From: Pseudaminobacter sp040045035
Lineage (GTDB): Bacteria; Pseudomonadota; Alphaproteobacteria; Rhizobiales; Rhizobiaceae
DNA: 64,000 nucleotides
NCBI RefSeq assembly: GCF_040045035.1
Contig: NZ_JBDZDS010000010.1
Location: 124,001 to 188,000, forward strand
Reading direction: 5' to 3'
The position numbers and the translations under genes were made by a program. The notes beneath the pieces were generated by a model, which searched no databases, was not told where the DNA came from, and was given only the letters and a program-made list of their open reading frames with translations. Every line of letters begins with the position of its first letter. Position 1 is the stretch's first letter. This document shows, in pieces, positions 7,933 to 18,942 of the stretch.

Positions 7933-9294
7933 TCAAACTCCGAGCGATTTGAGTTTTCGGTGAAGTGCCGACCGCTCCATACCAATGAATTCCGCCGTGC
8001 GCGAGATGTTGCCGCCGAAGCGGTTGATCTGCGCGATCAGATATTCCTTTTCGAACATCTCCCGCGCTTCCCGCAGCGGCAATGCCATGATGTGCTGGTC
8101 GGACTGGTTGGGCGCGCGCGGCATGACGTCGCCGATCTCCGAAGGCAGCAGGTCGGCGGTGATCGGCGCCTCAACATCGTCGCCGCGCACCAGGATCATC
8201 AAGCGCTCGATGTTGTTGCGCAACTGGCGCACATTGCCCGGCCAGTTGTGCGCTTGCAGCACGGCCATGGCATCGTCCCCGATGCGGCGCGGCTTGATCC
8301 CTGCCTGGCGTGCAACCTGCTTCACAAAGCCGTCGACGAGATAGGGAATGTCCTCGCGTCGCTCGGCGAGCCCCGGCACCGTCACCGGCACCACGGCCAG
8401 GCGATGATAGAGGTCTTCGCGGAAACGCCCTTCGGCGATCATGGCTTCCAGGTTCTGCGCGGTGGAGGAGATGATCCGAACATCCACTTTCACCCGCTTT
8501 GTGCCGCCTACTCGCTCGAACTGCTGGTCGACGAGCACCCGCAGGATCTTGCTCTGGGTCTCGCGCGGCATGTCGGCCACCTCGTCGAGATAGAGGATGC
8601 CGCGGTGCGCCTCCTCCAGCGCGCCGACCTTGCGCTCGCCGCCGTTGGATTCGGTTCCGAAAAGCTCGATCTCCATACGCTCGGGCGTGATTGTCGCGGC
8701 GTTGAGGGAAACAAAGGGGCCGTTCTTGCGCGACGACAGGGCATGGATGGCCCGCGCTACCTGCTCCTTGCCGGAGCCGGATGGGCCAACGATCATGATG
8801 CGGCTGTTGGTCGGCGAGACGCGCTCGATGGTCTGCCGCAGATGCGTCATGGCCGACGACATCCCGATCAGCTCGAACGAATCGCCGTTGCGCATCTTCA
8901 GGTCCGACACCTCGCGCTTGAGCTTGGAGGTCTCCAAAGCCCGTTCGGCGATGAGGATCAGCCGGTCGGCCTTGAATGGCTTCTCGATGAAGTCATAGGC
9001 CCCACGCCGAATCGCCGAAACCGCCGTTTCGATATTGCCGTGACCGGAGATCATGACGACCGGAAGGTTGGGATGCATGACCTTGATCTCGTCCAGCAAC
9101 GCCAGTCCGTCGAGGCGCGATCCCTGCAGCCAGATATCAAGGAAAACCAGCCTCGGGACACGATCGGCGATTGCAGCCAGAGCGCTGTCGGCGTCGTGGG
9201 CCGTCCGCGTTTCATGACCTTCGTCGCTCAGAATACCGGCGACGAGCTCTCGGATATCTTCTTCGTCATCGACGATAAGAATGTCAGATGCCAT
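7933..9294 (-). CDS. ntrX: Nitrogen assimilation response regulator NtrX
   Basis: The 453-residue protein has a receiver domain (phospho-acceptor D53 in 'VFLDIWL'), an AAA+ sigma-54-activator domain (Walker A 'VGPSGSGKEQ') and a C-terminal Fis-type HTH ('NISRTAEFIGMERSALHRKL'). The GAFTGA loop that contacts sigma-54 is absent: the matching stretch reads 'NGGERKVGALEEA'. This suggests that it regulates without classical sigma-54 activation, as proposed for other alphaproteobacterial NtrX proteins. Its start overlaps the end of ntrY by 11 bases, so the pair is translationally coupled. Confidence 0.95.
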   Translation of the reverse strand: MASDILIVDDEEDIRELVAGILSDEGHETRTAHDADSALAAIADRVPRLVFLDIWLQGSRLDGLALLDEIKVMHPNLPVVMISGHGNIETAVSAIRRGAYDFIEKPFKADRLILIAERALETSKLKREVSDLKMRNGDSFELIGMSSAMTHLRQTIERVSPTNSRIMIVGPSGSGKEQVARAIHALSSRKNGPFVSLNAATITPERMEIELFGTESNGGERKVGALEEAHRGILYLDEVADMPRETQSKILRVLVDQQFERVGGTKRVKVDVRIISSTAQNLEAMIAEGRFREDLYHRLAVVPVTVPGLAERREDIPYLVDGFVKQVARQAGIKPRRIGDDAMAVLQAHNWPGNVRQLRNNIERLMILVRGDDVEAPITADLLPSEIGDVMPRAPNQSDQHIMALPLREAREMFEKEYLIAQINRFGGNISRTAEFIGMERSALHRKLKSLGV

Positions 9295-11575
9295 TACCGA
9301 CCTTTTCAGTTTTCAGTTCGTTTTCAGCACGTTCTTCATCTCGCTTCGGCGTCGGGGCCTCGGCGGTCGCGGGAAGCAGGATGCTGACCATTGCACCCCG
9401 CCCCTCGTGAAAATTTGCCGGCGCGTCGTGGAGCTCCAACCGGCCGCCGTGGTCTTCGACAATCTTTTTGACAATCGCGAGGCCGAGGCCGGTCCCTTTT
9501 TCGCGCGTCGTCATATAAGGCTCGAGGAGCCGCTGGCGGTTTTCACGCGGCAACCCCTTGCCGTTGTCCATCACATCGACCCGGATCATCGAGCCATCGC
9601 GCCGAGCCTGGATCCGGATGGCTCCCTTTTCGCCGTTCCCGCGTTCGGCCGCATCGATCGCCTCCGAGGCGTTCTTGATGATGTTGCCGAAGGCTTGCGA
9701 AAGGAGACGGCTGTCGAAGGTCCCTTTGAGCGGCTCGCTTCCGAAATCACGTTCAAAGGCGACGTCCGCACGGCTGACTTCGACCAGGAACGAGGCCTCC
9801 CGCAACGGCTCGCGCAGGTCGATGTTCTTCATCTCCGGCTTGGGCATGCGCGCGAAGGCCGAGAACTCGTCGACCATGCGCCCGATGTCCTCGACCTGGC
9901 GGATGATAGTGTCCGTGCACTGATCGAACACTTCGCGATCCTCGGTGATCACCTTGCCGTAGCGCCGGCGGATGCGCTCGGCGGAAAGCTGGATCGGGGT
10001 CAGCGGGTTTTTGATCTCATGGGCGATGCGGCGGGCTACGTCGGCCCAGGCGGACGACCGCTGCGCCTGCATCAAATCGGTGATGTCGTCGACCGTCACG
10101 ACGTAGGACTTGTCCTGTTCCTCGCCGTCGCCCTCTTCGATCGTCACCTGCACGTTGAACGTGCGCTCTGCCCCGGCGCGGTAGAAGGTGACCTGCTCGC
10201 GGTAGACCCGGCGTCGCGAGGTTCGTGCGATCTCGAATACGCGACCGACATGCGGCAGGATCACCGACAGGTTCTGTCCGACCGAAGCCTCGGCCGAAAT
10301 CGCCAGCATGCTTTCGGCGGAGCTGTTGACGATGGTGAGCGTACCGAACGGGTCGACGCCGATAATGCCGGCGGTCACGCCCTCCAGAACGGCCTCCGAG
10401 AAGCGTCGCCGCTCGTCAGCAAGATCCTTGGCCCCCAGAATCTCGTCGCGCTGCGACTTCAGCTGCAAAAGCATCTTGTTGAACGTGTCGCCCAGCGACG
10501 CGACGTCTCCGTCGGAAGGGCGCACTGGAACAGAGACGTCGAGGTTGCCGGTGGCGACCTCGTCGGCCGCGCCAATCAGCTGCCGGATCGGCCGGACGAG
10601 CCTATCGGCCACGGCAATGCCGGTCCAGATCGCAGAAAGAATCACGATCAGGGTGAGCGATAGATAAGGCAGCGCAATGGCCACCTGCGATGTACGCCGG
10701 TTGGCCTCCAGCCCCCTGTATTCGTCCGCGTTGGCGCGCACGATCTCACGCGCCTTGATGACCTCGGGGTCGACCAGGCGCATCGTGTACAGATAGAGCC
10801 CGTCGAGCTCGCGCAGCTTGACGATGGCGCCGACGATGTTGCGGGTTCGCGGCTCGATCAGGACGACCTTGCCTTCGGCGGCTTCCGCCGCGGCCCCGGC
10901 CGGCGGCTCGGGCATGGCGAAATCGGCCGGCGTCTGCGCCGTCATTACGAAGGAGCCGTCCGCATTGATGAGTGCCGCATGGGCCAGCGCGCGGCCCACC
11001 GCCTGCTGGCTCATAAAGTTGCGGAAGCCGGTGCGGTCGAGATTGTAGAGCGTGCGCGCATTGTCCAGGTCGTAAGCCATGGACAGCGTCGTGCCCTGCA
11101 GGTTGCGCGCGTTTTCCTGGACGTAGGCGTCGGCGATGGAGAGCGAGTAGTTGACGATGGTTTTCGTCCGCATCTCGAACCAGCGATCGAGGCCGATGTT
11201 GAGCGTGATCGAGGCAATGACCGCGACCGTGATGGCGGGGATGGCCGCCACCAGCGCAAACATGGTGACGATGCGCACATGCAGCCGCGACGCGGCCTTG
11301 CCGACCCGTCGCGCCGACAAAATGCGATGCACCTCGCGCACGATCAGCGCGACCAGGAACAGAATGAAAGCAGCATTCACGCCGATAACGGTCAGCGTGA
11401 TCGTCTCATTGGGTGTGAGCGGCGTCGCGCCGACCAATATGGCGAAGGAGACACCGGCCGTCAGCAGCGCGCCAACCACGGCGACAATGCCAGGCAAGGC
11501 GAGAAGCCGGCGGCCATCGCCGCCGGCCGCCGTCGGAAAAGTGGATCGCCTGAATTTGCCCGCCTGATTCGCCAT
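9284..11575 (-). CDS. ntrY: Membrane sensor histidine kinase NtrY
   Basis: This 763-residue inner-membrane kinase has three N-terminal hydrophobic segments (roughly residues 32-50, 60-80 and 103-126), a periplasmic sensor region and a further membrane segment near 305-325. A HAMP domain, a PAS domain, a HisKA domain with the phospho-acceptor His near 519 ('RRIAHEIKNPLTPIQL') and a HATPase domain ('TREKGTGLGLAIVKKIV') follow. It pairs with NtrX in nitrogen and redox control. The ATG at 11575 was preferred over one at 11617, which has no ribosome site and adds an atypical tail. Confidence 0.94.
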   Translation of the reverse strand: MANQAGKFRRSTFPTAAGGDGRRLLALPGIVAVVGALLTAGVSFAILVGATPLTPNETITLTVIGVNAAFILFLVALIVREVHRILSARRVGKAASRLHVRIVTMFALVAAIPAITVAVIASITLNIGLDRWFEMRTKTIVNYSLSIADAYVQENARNLQGTTLSMAYDLDNARTLYNLDRTGFRNFMSQQAVGRALAHAALINADGSFVMTAQTPADFAMPEPPAGAAAEAAEGKVVLIEPRTRNIVGAIVKLRELDGLYLYTMRLVDPEVIKAREIVRANADEYRGLEANRRTSQVAIALPYLSLTLIVILSAIWTGIAVADRLVRPIRQLIGAADEVATGNLDVSVPVRPSDGDVASLGDTFNKMLLQLKSQRDEILGAKDLADERRRFSEAVLEGVTAGIIGVDPFGTLTIVNSSAESMLAISAEASVGQNLSVILPHVGRVFEIARTSRRRVYREQVTFYRAGAERTFNVQVTIEEGDGEEQDKSYVVTVDDITDLMQAQRSSAWADVARRIAHEIKNPLTPIQLSAERIRRRYGKVITEDREVFDQCTDTIIRQVEDIGRMVDEFSAFARMPKPEMKNIDLREPLREASFLVEVSRADVAFERDFGSEPLKGTFDSRLLSQAFGNIIKNASEAIDAAERGNGEKGAIRIQARRDGSMIRVDVMDNGKGLPRENRQRLLEPYMTTREKGTGLGLAIVKKIVEDHGGRLELHDAPANFHEGRGAMVSILLPATAEAPTPKRDEERAENELKTEKVGNGI

Positions 11576-11691
11576 GCCGCCTACTGGACCGTGATTGCGT
11601 CGACCTATGCAACGCATTGTGGCGATTATGCAACAAGACCGTCGGCTACGGAAATGTTTGGCGCAGTTTCAGCAGATATCCCCCAAGGAAA

Positions 11692-13142
<1,451 letters not shown>

Positions 13143-13146
<4 letters not shown>

Positions 13147-14285
13147 GCCGGGTTTCCTCCCTTGTGGTCATCCTGGGGCAAGGACGTGTCCTTCCAGGCC
13201 GGCATCAGCACGCGAAAGGTCGTGCCGCGCGGGGTGGACTCGCATTCGATCACCCCGCCGTGCTCGCCGACGATCTTGGCGACCAGCGCAAGCCCAAGTC
13301 CCGACCCGTTGGGCTTGGTGGTGATGAAGGGATCGAACAGGATCGGCAGGATGTCTTCGGATACCCCGGACCCGTTGTCGTGCACGCAAAACTCGAGGGG
13401 CAGCGAAACGCGATCCTGCGATCCCGGCACCGACACCCGCATGCCCGGCCGGAACGCCGTCGAGAGCGTGATCTCGCCGTCAGTGCGCGAGCCGATCGCT
13501 TCGGCCGCATTCTTGATCAGGTTCAGGAACACTTGAACCAGTTGGTCCCGGTTGGCGAAGACCGGAGGAAGCGACGGGTCGTAGTCCTCCAATATGTTGA
13601 TCTTGCGCGCAAAACCATTGCTGGCGATGGCCTTCACGCGATCCAGGACAACGTGGATGTTGACCGGATAGCGTTCGATCGGGCGCTCATCGGAAAACAC
13701 CTCCATGCGGTCAACGAGCGACACGATGCGGTCAGTCTCGTCGGTGATCAGCCGGGTCAGCGCACGGTCCTCGTCCGACACGGCCGTTTCCAGAAGCTGG
13801 GCGGCACCGCGAATGCCGGAGAGCGGGTTCTTGATCTCGTGCGCCAGCATTGCCGCAAGCCCGGTGACCGAGCGGGCCGCGCCGCGATGGGTCATCTGAC
13901 GGTCGATCTTGTCGGCCATCGAGCGTTCCTGGAACATCACGACGACCGAGCCCGCCAATTCCGGCACCGGCGCGACATAGATGTCGACGATCTTCTCCAC
14001 GCCCAGTCGTGGCGACGAAATGTCGACGCGATATTCGTTGACCGGAGCAAGCCGCTCGCGCACCTGTTCGATCAGCGCCAGGATCGGGCTGCCGAAGGGT
14101 ACGAAGCGCTCCAGGGTCGCACGGGCGAGCATGGCCGCGCTCACACGGAAAAAGTCTTCGGCGTCGGCATTGGCGTAGGTGATGTGATCGTCGGCGTCGA
14201 CCATGATCACCGGCCTTCGGATCGTGTTGAGGACGATCTGGGCGGCGTCCGCCGGACCTGGCGCCGGGACATCGTTCGCGCTCAT
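13143..14285 (-). CDS. ntrB: Nitrogen sensor kinase NR(II), NtrB
   Basis: This 380-residue soluble kinase/phosphatase acts on NtrC under PII control. It has an N-terminal PAS domain, a HisKA domain with H149 in 'AMLAHEIKNPLSGIRG', and a HATPase domain ('NLIKNAAEAIG', 'NGSGLGLALVAKIV'). There are no membrane segments. It overlaps dusB upstream and ntrC downstream by four bases each, so dusB-ntrB-ntrC form a tightly coupled operon. Confidence 0.97.
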
Positions 14286-15292
14286 GCGGCATCCCTCGCA
14301 TCGAGCTCTGACACAGCTAAGGCCTCCCGTAAGCCTCGGATCACCACCGCCGGATCGAGTGAGGTCATCACTGCCTTGCGGAGTTCCTGTGAGGTCGCGG
14401 CCGCATGGCGGTCGAGGTACCAGCCGAGATGCTTGCGCGCCTGCCGCAGGCCGCTTTCCACCCCATAGAGCGCCAGCATGTCCTCGTAGTGCGCAATGAC
14501 GTAGTTGGTAAGTTCTTCCGCCGAACGCGGTACATCAGCGGCGGCACCCGTAGCTATATAGCCGGCAGCCCACGGCGCGCCGTAGCTTGCACGGCCGACC
14601 ATCACGGCGTCCGCCCCGGATTGAGCCAGGATTTCGGCGGCATCGGCAGGACTGCACACATCCCCATTGGCCACGACTGGAATGGACACCGCCTCCTTGA
14701 CGCGCGCGATGGCGCGCCAGTCGGCCCTGCCCTGATAGAACTGGCAACGCGTGCGGCCATGCACCGTGACCATTCGCACGCCGGATTCTTCGGCACGACG
14801 CGCCAGCACGGGCGCATTGAGAGCCGCCTCGTCCCAGCCAAGACGCATTTTCACGGTCACCGGCACGTCCACCGCCCCGACGACAGCGTCGATGAGGGAC
14901 ACGGCATGATCGAGATCACGCATCAGCGCCGACCCCGCGTAGCAGCCCGTCACCTTCTTGGCGGGGCAGCCCATGTTAATGTCGATGATATCGGCGCCTT
15001 CGCCTGCGGCGATGCGCGCACCCTCGGCCATATGCTTGGCTTCCCGACCGGCAAGCTGGACCATGTGCACCGGCAAGCCGGAATGTCGGATGCGTCGCCC
15101 GGATTCGGAATGGCCTTTCGCAAGCTCGCCACTGGCGACCATTTCCGACACAACGAGCCCGGCGCCATGCGCATAGGCACGCTTCCGGAAGGCGTCATCG
15201 GTGATGCCGGACATGGGCGCCAGAAAAACCCGATTGCGGATTTTGACGCTGCCGATTTCGAGCGGCTCTGCGTGGGCCGGGGGATTTGGCAT
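14282..15292 (-). CDS. dusB: tRNA-dihydrouridine synthase DusB (NifR3)
   Basis: This FMN enzyme reduces uridines in the D-loop of tRNAs. The 336-residue TIM barrel shows 'RVFLAPMSGITDDAFRK', the catalytic-cysteine region 'INMGCPAKKVTGCYAGSALM', and the flavin-binding end 'ADAVMVGRASYGAPW'. The family name NifR3 reflects its usual place ahead of ntrBC, as here. The start is the ATG at 15292; a TTG two codons earlier is possible. It is divergent from ispDF across a 139-base spacer. Confidence 0.95.
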   Translation of the reverse strand: MPNPPAHAEPLEIGSVKIRNRVFLAPMSGITDDAFRKRAYAHGAGLVVSEMVASGELAKGHSESGRRIRHSGLPVHMVQLAGREAKHMAEGARIAAGEGADIIDINMGCPAKKVTGCYAGSALMRDLDHAVSLIDAVVGAVDVPVTVKMRLGWDEAALNAPVLARRAEESGVRMVTVHGRTRCQFYQGRADWRAIARVKEAVSIPVVANGDVCSPADAAEILAQSGADAVMVGRASYGAPWAAGYIATGAAADVPRSAEELTNYVIAHYEDMLALYGVESGLRQARKHLGWYLDRHAAATSQELRKAVMTSLDPAVVIRGLREALAVSELDARDAA

Positions 15293-15431
15293 GCACAAAT
15301 ACCAAGCAATTTGTCTGACTGCTTATTCTGTAACCAGAGCGCATCTATTGTGCAATGCAGAAAAATGGCGCGGACATGGCGCTGGCGGGAAAAGTCTGGC
15401 CTTCCACGCAGGCTGCGACTAAGCCTCAGCC

Positions 15432-16652
15432 ATGGAAAAACGCGAACCTGAATCGTCAAACATGTCGACCGCCGTGGTGATTGTTGCTGCCGGCCGCGGG
15501 GAGCGCGCCGGCCAAGGAGACGGGCCCAAGCAATATCGCAAGATCGGCGGCCGGGCTGTCCTCAGCCATACGGTTGCGACCTTCCTCAATCATCCGGGCA
15601 TCGGCGCGATAGCCGTGGTGATCCATCCCGACGACTGCGAACTGTTGAATGCAGCCTTGGGCGACCTCGCCGAGCGCGTCCTCGTGGTCAATGGCGGAGC
15701 AACGCGGCAAGATTCGACACGGCTCGGTCTTCTGGCCCTGGAGCAGTACCGTCCCGCAAAGGTGCTCATTCACGATGGCGTCCGGCCCTTCGTCGACGCC
15801 CCGCTCATAGACCGCGTCGTTACCGCCATCGACGGAGGCCACGGCGCGCTGCCTGCCCTGCCCGTTTCGGACACGCTGAAGCGTGAGGCCGCCAATGGCA
15901 CCATAGCGGAAACCATCGCCAGGGCCGGGCTTCATGCCGCGCAGACGCCGCAGGGCTTTCCATACGAGGCGATCCTGGCGGCGCACGAAAAGGCCTTTGC
16001 GCAAGGCCGCAGCGACTTCACCGACGACGCGGCAATCGCCGAATGGGTTGGCATGCCGGTTCGCATTGTGCCCGGCCTGCCCGACAATGTGAAACTGACC
16101 TGGGCAAGGGATATCGCCATGGCCGACCAACGTCTTTCCGCATCGAATGGAAGCTTTCCGGATGTCCGCACCGGCAACGGCTACGACGTGCACTCCTTTG
16201 AGCCGGGCGATCACGTGACGCTGTGCGGCGTCGACATTCCCCATAGCAAGAAACTCTCCGGCCATTCCGACGCCGACGTGTGCCTGCACGCGCTGACGGA
16301 TGCACTGCTGGCCACTTGCGGCGCCGGGGACATCGGCACCCATTTCCCGCCTTCAGACCCGCAGTGGAAGGGCGCGGCCTCGCGCATCTTCGTGGAACAC
16401 GCGGTCAAGCTGGTTCGTTCGAGGGGCGGCCGCATCGCCAATGCCGACATCACGCTCATCTGCGAGGCGCCTCGCGTCGGGCCGCATCGCGAGGCCATGA
16501 CGGCGGCGCTTTCCGACATGCTCGGCATCGACCAGGGCCGCGTTTCGGTCAAGGCAACGACGAACGAGCGGCTTGGCTTCGTCGGCCGCGAGGAAGGTAT
16601 CGCGGCGATCGCGACCGCGAGCGTGGTCTATCCCGGGGAGTTGCCTGAATGA
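15432..16652 (+). CDS. ispDF: Bifunctional isoprenoid enzyme IspD/IspF
   Basis: This fusion carries out two steps of the MEP isoprenoid pathway. IspD (about residues 11-235) makes CDP-methylerythritol and shows 'VIVAAGRGERAGQGDGPKQY'. IspF (about 245-406) makes the cyclodiphosphate and shows its metal ligands in 'GYDVHSF' and 'SGHSDADV'. The 406-residue fused form is common in alphaproteobacteria. Translation may begin at ATG 15432 or ten codons later (15462), nearer the conserved start; neither has a strong ribosome site. The stop overlaps the next start as ATGA. Confidence 0.96.
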   Translation: MEKREPESSNMSTAVVIVAAGRGERAGQGDGPKQYRKIGGRAVLSHTVATFLNHPGIGAIAVVIHPDDCELLNAALGDLAERVLVVNGGATRQDSTRLGLLALEQYRPAKVLIHDGVRPFVDAPLIDRVVTAIDGGHGALPALPVSDTLKREAANGTIAETIARAGLHAAQTPQGFPYEAILAAHEKAFAQGRSDFTDDAAIAEWVGMPVRIVPGLPDNVKLTWARDIAMADQRLSASNGSFPDVRTGNGYDVHSFEPGDHVTLCGVDIPHSKKLSGHSDADVCLHALTDALLATCGAGDIGTHFPPSDPQWKGAASRIFVEHAVKLVRSRGGRIANADITLICEAPRVGPHREAMTAALSDMLGIDQGRVSVKATTNERLGFVGREEGIAAIATASVVYPGELPE

Positions 16653-17134
16653 ACGAACTGCACGAACTCGCCGACAGTTTCCTAAAAGCCTGCGCCGCGC
16701 GCGGCATCATGGCGGCAACGGCGGAATCCTGCACAGGCGGCATGATCATCGCCGCCCTGACCGATATTCCTGGCTCGTCTGCGGTGGTGGACCGCGGCTT
16801 CATCACCTATTCCAATGAAGCCAAGATGGACATGGTCGGTGTCTCGCCGGCGACGCTGCGAGCCCACGGCGCAGTATCGCGCGAAACAGCTCTGGAGATG
16901 GCCGCGGGCGCAATCCAAAACTCTCGCGCCAGCATCGCGCTTGCCGTCACCGGCATCGCCGGGCCGGATGGCGGTTCGGCGGAAAAGCCGGTCGGGCTGG
17001 TCTGGTTCGGTCTGGCTCAACGCGGCCAGCCAACGATTGCGGAAAGCCGCCTGTTTCCGAATGAGGGGCGCGACTTCATCCGCCGCGAGACGGTGCGGAC
17101 CGCCCTTACGCTGGGCCTGAAAGCGCTCGGCTGA
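16649..17134 (+). CDS. pncC: CinA-family amidase (nicotinamide-nucleotide amidase)
   Basis: The 161-residue protein matches the stand-alone CinA C-terminal domain, which deamidates nicotinamide mononucleotide to nicotinic acid mononucleotide in NAD recycling. The catalytic-serine motif 'AATAESCTGGMI' is at 22-33, and 'VTGIAGPDGGS' follows in the middle. It is coupled to ispDF by a four-base overlap. The N-terminal molybdopterin-binding-like domain of full CinA is absent, as in PncC-type proteins. The next gene converges directly at its stop. Confidence 0.88.
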   Translation: MNELHELADSFLKACAARGIMAATAESCTGGMIIAALTDIPGSSAVVDRGFITYSNEAKMDMVGVSPATLRAHGAVSRETALEMAAGAIQNSRASIALAVTGIAGPDGGSAEKPVGLVWFGLAQRGQPTIAESRLFPNEGRDFIRRETVRTALTLGLKALG

Positions 17135-17596
17135 TCAGGCCACCTTGGCCGGGCCGTAGATTTCCGTCGCGCGCTTTTCGAAGGCGTCCACGAACATGCG
17201 GAAGGCGCGATCGAACATCGCCCCCATCAGCGCACCGAGTACGCGGCTCTTGAACTCGTAATCGATGAAGAAATGGATATCGGTGGCGCCGCCATCCGTG
17301 GCATCGAACCGCCAGATATTGCTGAGATAGCGGAACGGTCCGTCGAGGTATTTCACGTCGATGGCGTGTTCGTCCGGCTTCAGGTGAACCTGGCTGGTAA
17401 AAGTCTCGCGGATCGCCTTGTAGCCGACAGTCATGTCGGCCACGAGTATCGTGCGGCCGTCGCGTTCCTTGCGCGTGCGCACGCTCAGCGCCTCGCACAG
17501 AGGCAGGAACTGTGGGTATTTTTCCACGTCCGCAACCAGCGCAAACATCTGGTCCGGCGCATGGGTTACGCGGCGTATGGTCTCGAACTTTGGCAT
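17135..17596 (-). CDS. RatA/COQ10-like START-domain protein
   Basis: This 153-residue single-domain protein belongs to the polyketide-cyclase/START-like family that includes COQ10 and RatA. The start 'MPKFETIRRVTHAPDQMF' and the motif 'VADVEKYPQFLPLCEAL' are diagnostic. COQ10 proteins bind coenzyme Q and help its delivery to the respiratory chain; RatA in E. coli was described as a ribosome-association inhibitor. A quinone role seems more likely in an alphaproteobacterium, but the sequence does not settle it. Its start shares one base with the lipA stop, so it is co-transcribed downstream of lipA. Confidence 0.85.
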   Translation of the reverse strand: MPKFETIRRVTHAPDQMFALVADVEKYPQFLPLCEALSVRTRKERDGRTILVADMTVGYKAIRETFTSQVHLKPDEHAIDVKYLDGPFRYLSNIWRFDATDGGATDIHFFIDYEFKSRVLGALMGAMFDRAFRMFVDAFEKRATEIYGPAKVA

Positions 17597-18570
17597 CAGG
17601 CTGAAGCTTGAGCGGCCTTCCTGAGCTGCTCTTCGCGGGCGGCGCGCAGCTTCGCGAAATCGTCGCCGGCATGGTGCGAAGAGCGCGTCAGCGGGCTCGA
17701 GGCGACCAGCAGGAAGCCCTTGCTCAGGCCGACCGTCTCGTAGGACTTGAATTCCTCAGGCGTGACGAACTTCTTCACCGAATGGTGCTTCTTGGTCGGC
17801 TGCAGATACTGGCCGATGGTCATGAAGTCGACGTCGGCGCTGCGCAGGTCGTCCATGAGCTGCAGCACTTCGTTACGCTCCTCGCCGAGGCCGACCATGA
17901 TGCCCGACTTGGTGAAGATCGAAGGGTCGAGTTCCTTCACCCGCTGCAGCAGGCGAATGGAGTGGAAATAGCGCGCGCCGGGCCGAACGGTCAGATAGTT
18001 CGACGGCACGGTTTCGAGATTGTGGTTGAAGACGTCTGGCTTGGCCGCGACTACGATCTCCAGCGCGCCGTCCTTACGCAGGAAGTCCGGCGTGAGGATC
18101 TCGATCGTCGTATCGGGGGTCAGCGCGCGGATCGCAAGGATCACATCGGCGAAATGCTGCGCACCGCCGTCCGCCAAGTCATCGCGGTCGACCGAGGTGA
18201 TGACGACATGGGAGAGCCCCATCTGGGCCACTGCCTTCGCCACGCTCTCGGGCTCGTTCGGGTCGAGCGGCAGCGGCTTGCCCGTCGCCACGTTGCAGAA
18301 GGCGCAGGCGCGGGTGCAGATCTCGCCCATGATCATGAAGGTGGCGTGCTTCTTTTCCCAGCACTCGCCGATGTTGGGGCAGCCAGCCTCCTCGCACACC
18401 GTCACCAGCTTGTGCGACTTCACGATCTCGCGCGTTTCCATGTAGCCCTTGGACACCGGCGCCTTGACGCGGATCCAATCCGGCTTGCGCAGCACTTCCT
18501 GGTCGGGCCGATGGGCCTTTTCGGGATGCCGAACGCGCGGAGCGGTGGAGAGATCGAGCACAGTGACCAT
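17596..18570 (-). CDS. lipA: Lipoyl synthase LipA
   Basis: This 324-residue radical-SAM enzyme inserts two sulfurs into protein-bound octanoyl groups. Both 4Fe-4S clusters are visible: the auxiliary cluster C59/C64/C70 ('CEEAGCPNIGECW') and the SAM cluster C85/C89/C92 (CxxxCxxC in 'CTRACAFC'). It stands downstream of the pyruvate dehydrogenase genes, whose E1-beta and E2 subunits carry the lipoyl domains it modifies. The 9-base gap to the GlsB-like gene upstream suggests co-transcription. Confidence 0.98.
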   Translation of the reverse strand: MVTVLDLSTAPRVRHPEKAHRPDQEVLRKPDWIRVKAPVSKGYMETREIVKSHKLVTVCEEAGCPNIGECWEKKHATFMIMGEICTRACAFCNVATGKPLPLDPNEPESVAKAVAQMGLSHVVITSVDRDDLADGGAQHFADVILAIRALTPDTTIEILTPDFLRKDGALEIVVAAKPDVFNHNLETVPSNYLTVRPGARYFHSIRLLQRVKELDPSIFTKSGIMVGLGEERNEVLQLMDDLRSADVDFMTIGQYLQPTKKHHSVKKFVTPEEFKSYETVGLSKGFLLVASSPLTRSSHHAGDDFAKLRAAREEQLRKAAQASA

Positions 18571-18578
18571 GTCAGTTC

Positions 18579-18866
18579 CTAGCGCGGCCGCGCCGATTGT
18601 GTGCGGCCGAATATCCAGAGAATAATGATCGCCCCGGCTATGGCGACCAGCAGATTGCCGAAGAAGCCGTAGTAATGGACCTGGAGAAGGCCTGCGAGGG
18701 TTCCACCGACAAACGAACCGGCGATGCCGACCAGGACGTTGGTGAAGAACCCGTGTTCACGGTTCATCGTCCTCTCGGCGACATGGCCGGCCAGAAAGCC
18801 GATGACGAGCATGCCAAAGAAGCCGACGCCCGGCATGCTCATGATCCCAACGCTCTGGTCCATCAC
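18579..18866 (-). CDS. GlsB/YeaQ/YmgE-family small membrane protein
   Basis: This 95-residue protein has about three hydrophobic segments with glycine-rich faces ('FGMLVIGFLAGHVAERTM', 'LVGIAGSFVGGTLAGLL', 'LLVAIAGAIIILWIFG'). That pattern is the transglycosylase-associated/GlsB stress-response membrane family. The family is linked to general stress, but its biochemical role is unknown. It sits between lpdA and lipA on the same strand, probably in the same transcription unit. Confidence 0.88.
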   Translation of the reverse strand: MMDQSVGIMSMPGVGFFGMLVIGFLAGHVAERTMNREHGFFTNVLVGIAGSFVGGTLAGLLQVHYYGFFGNLLVAIAGAIIILWIFGRTQSARPR

Positions 18867-18942
18867 AGTCTCCTAGCGACCGCTGCCAAGCCCCATATAA
18901 GCCACAAGCCGCCGAAACAACAGCCCGGCGGGGTGCCTGCGG

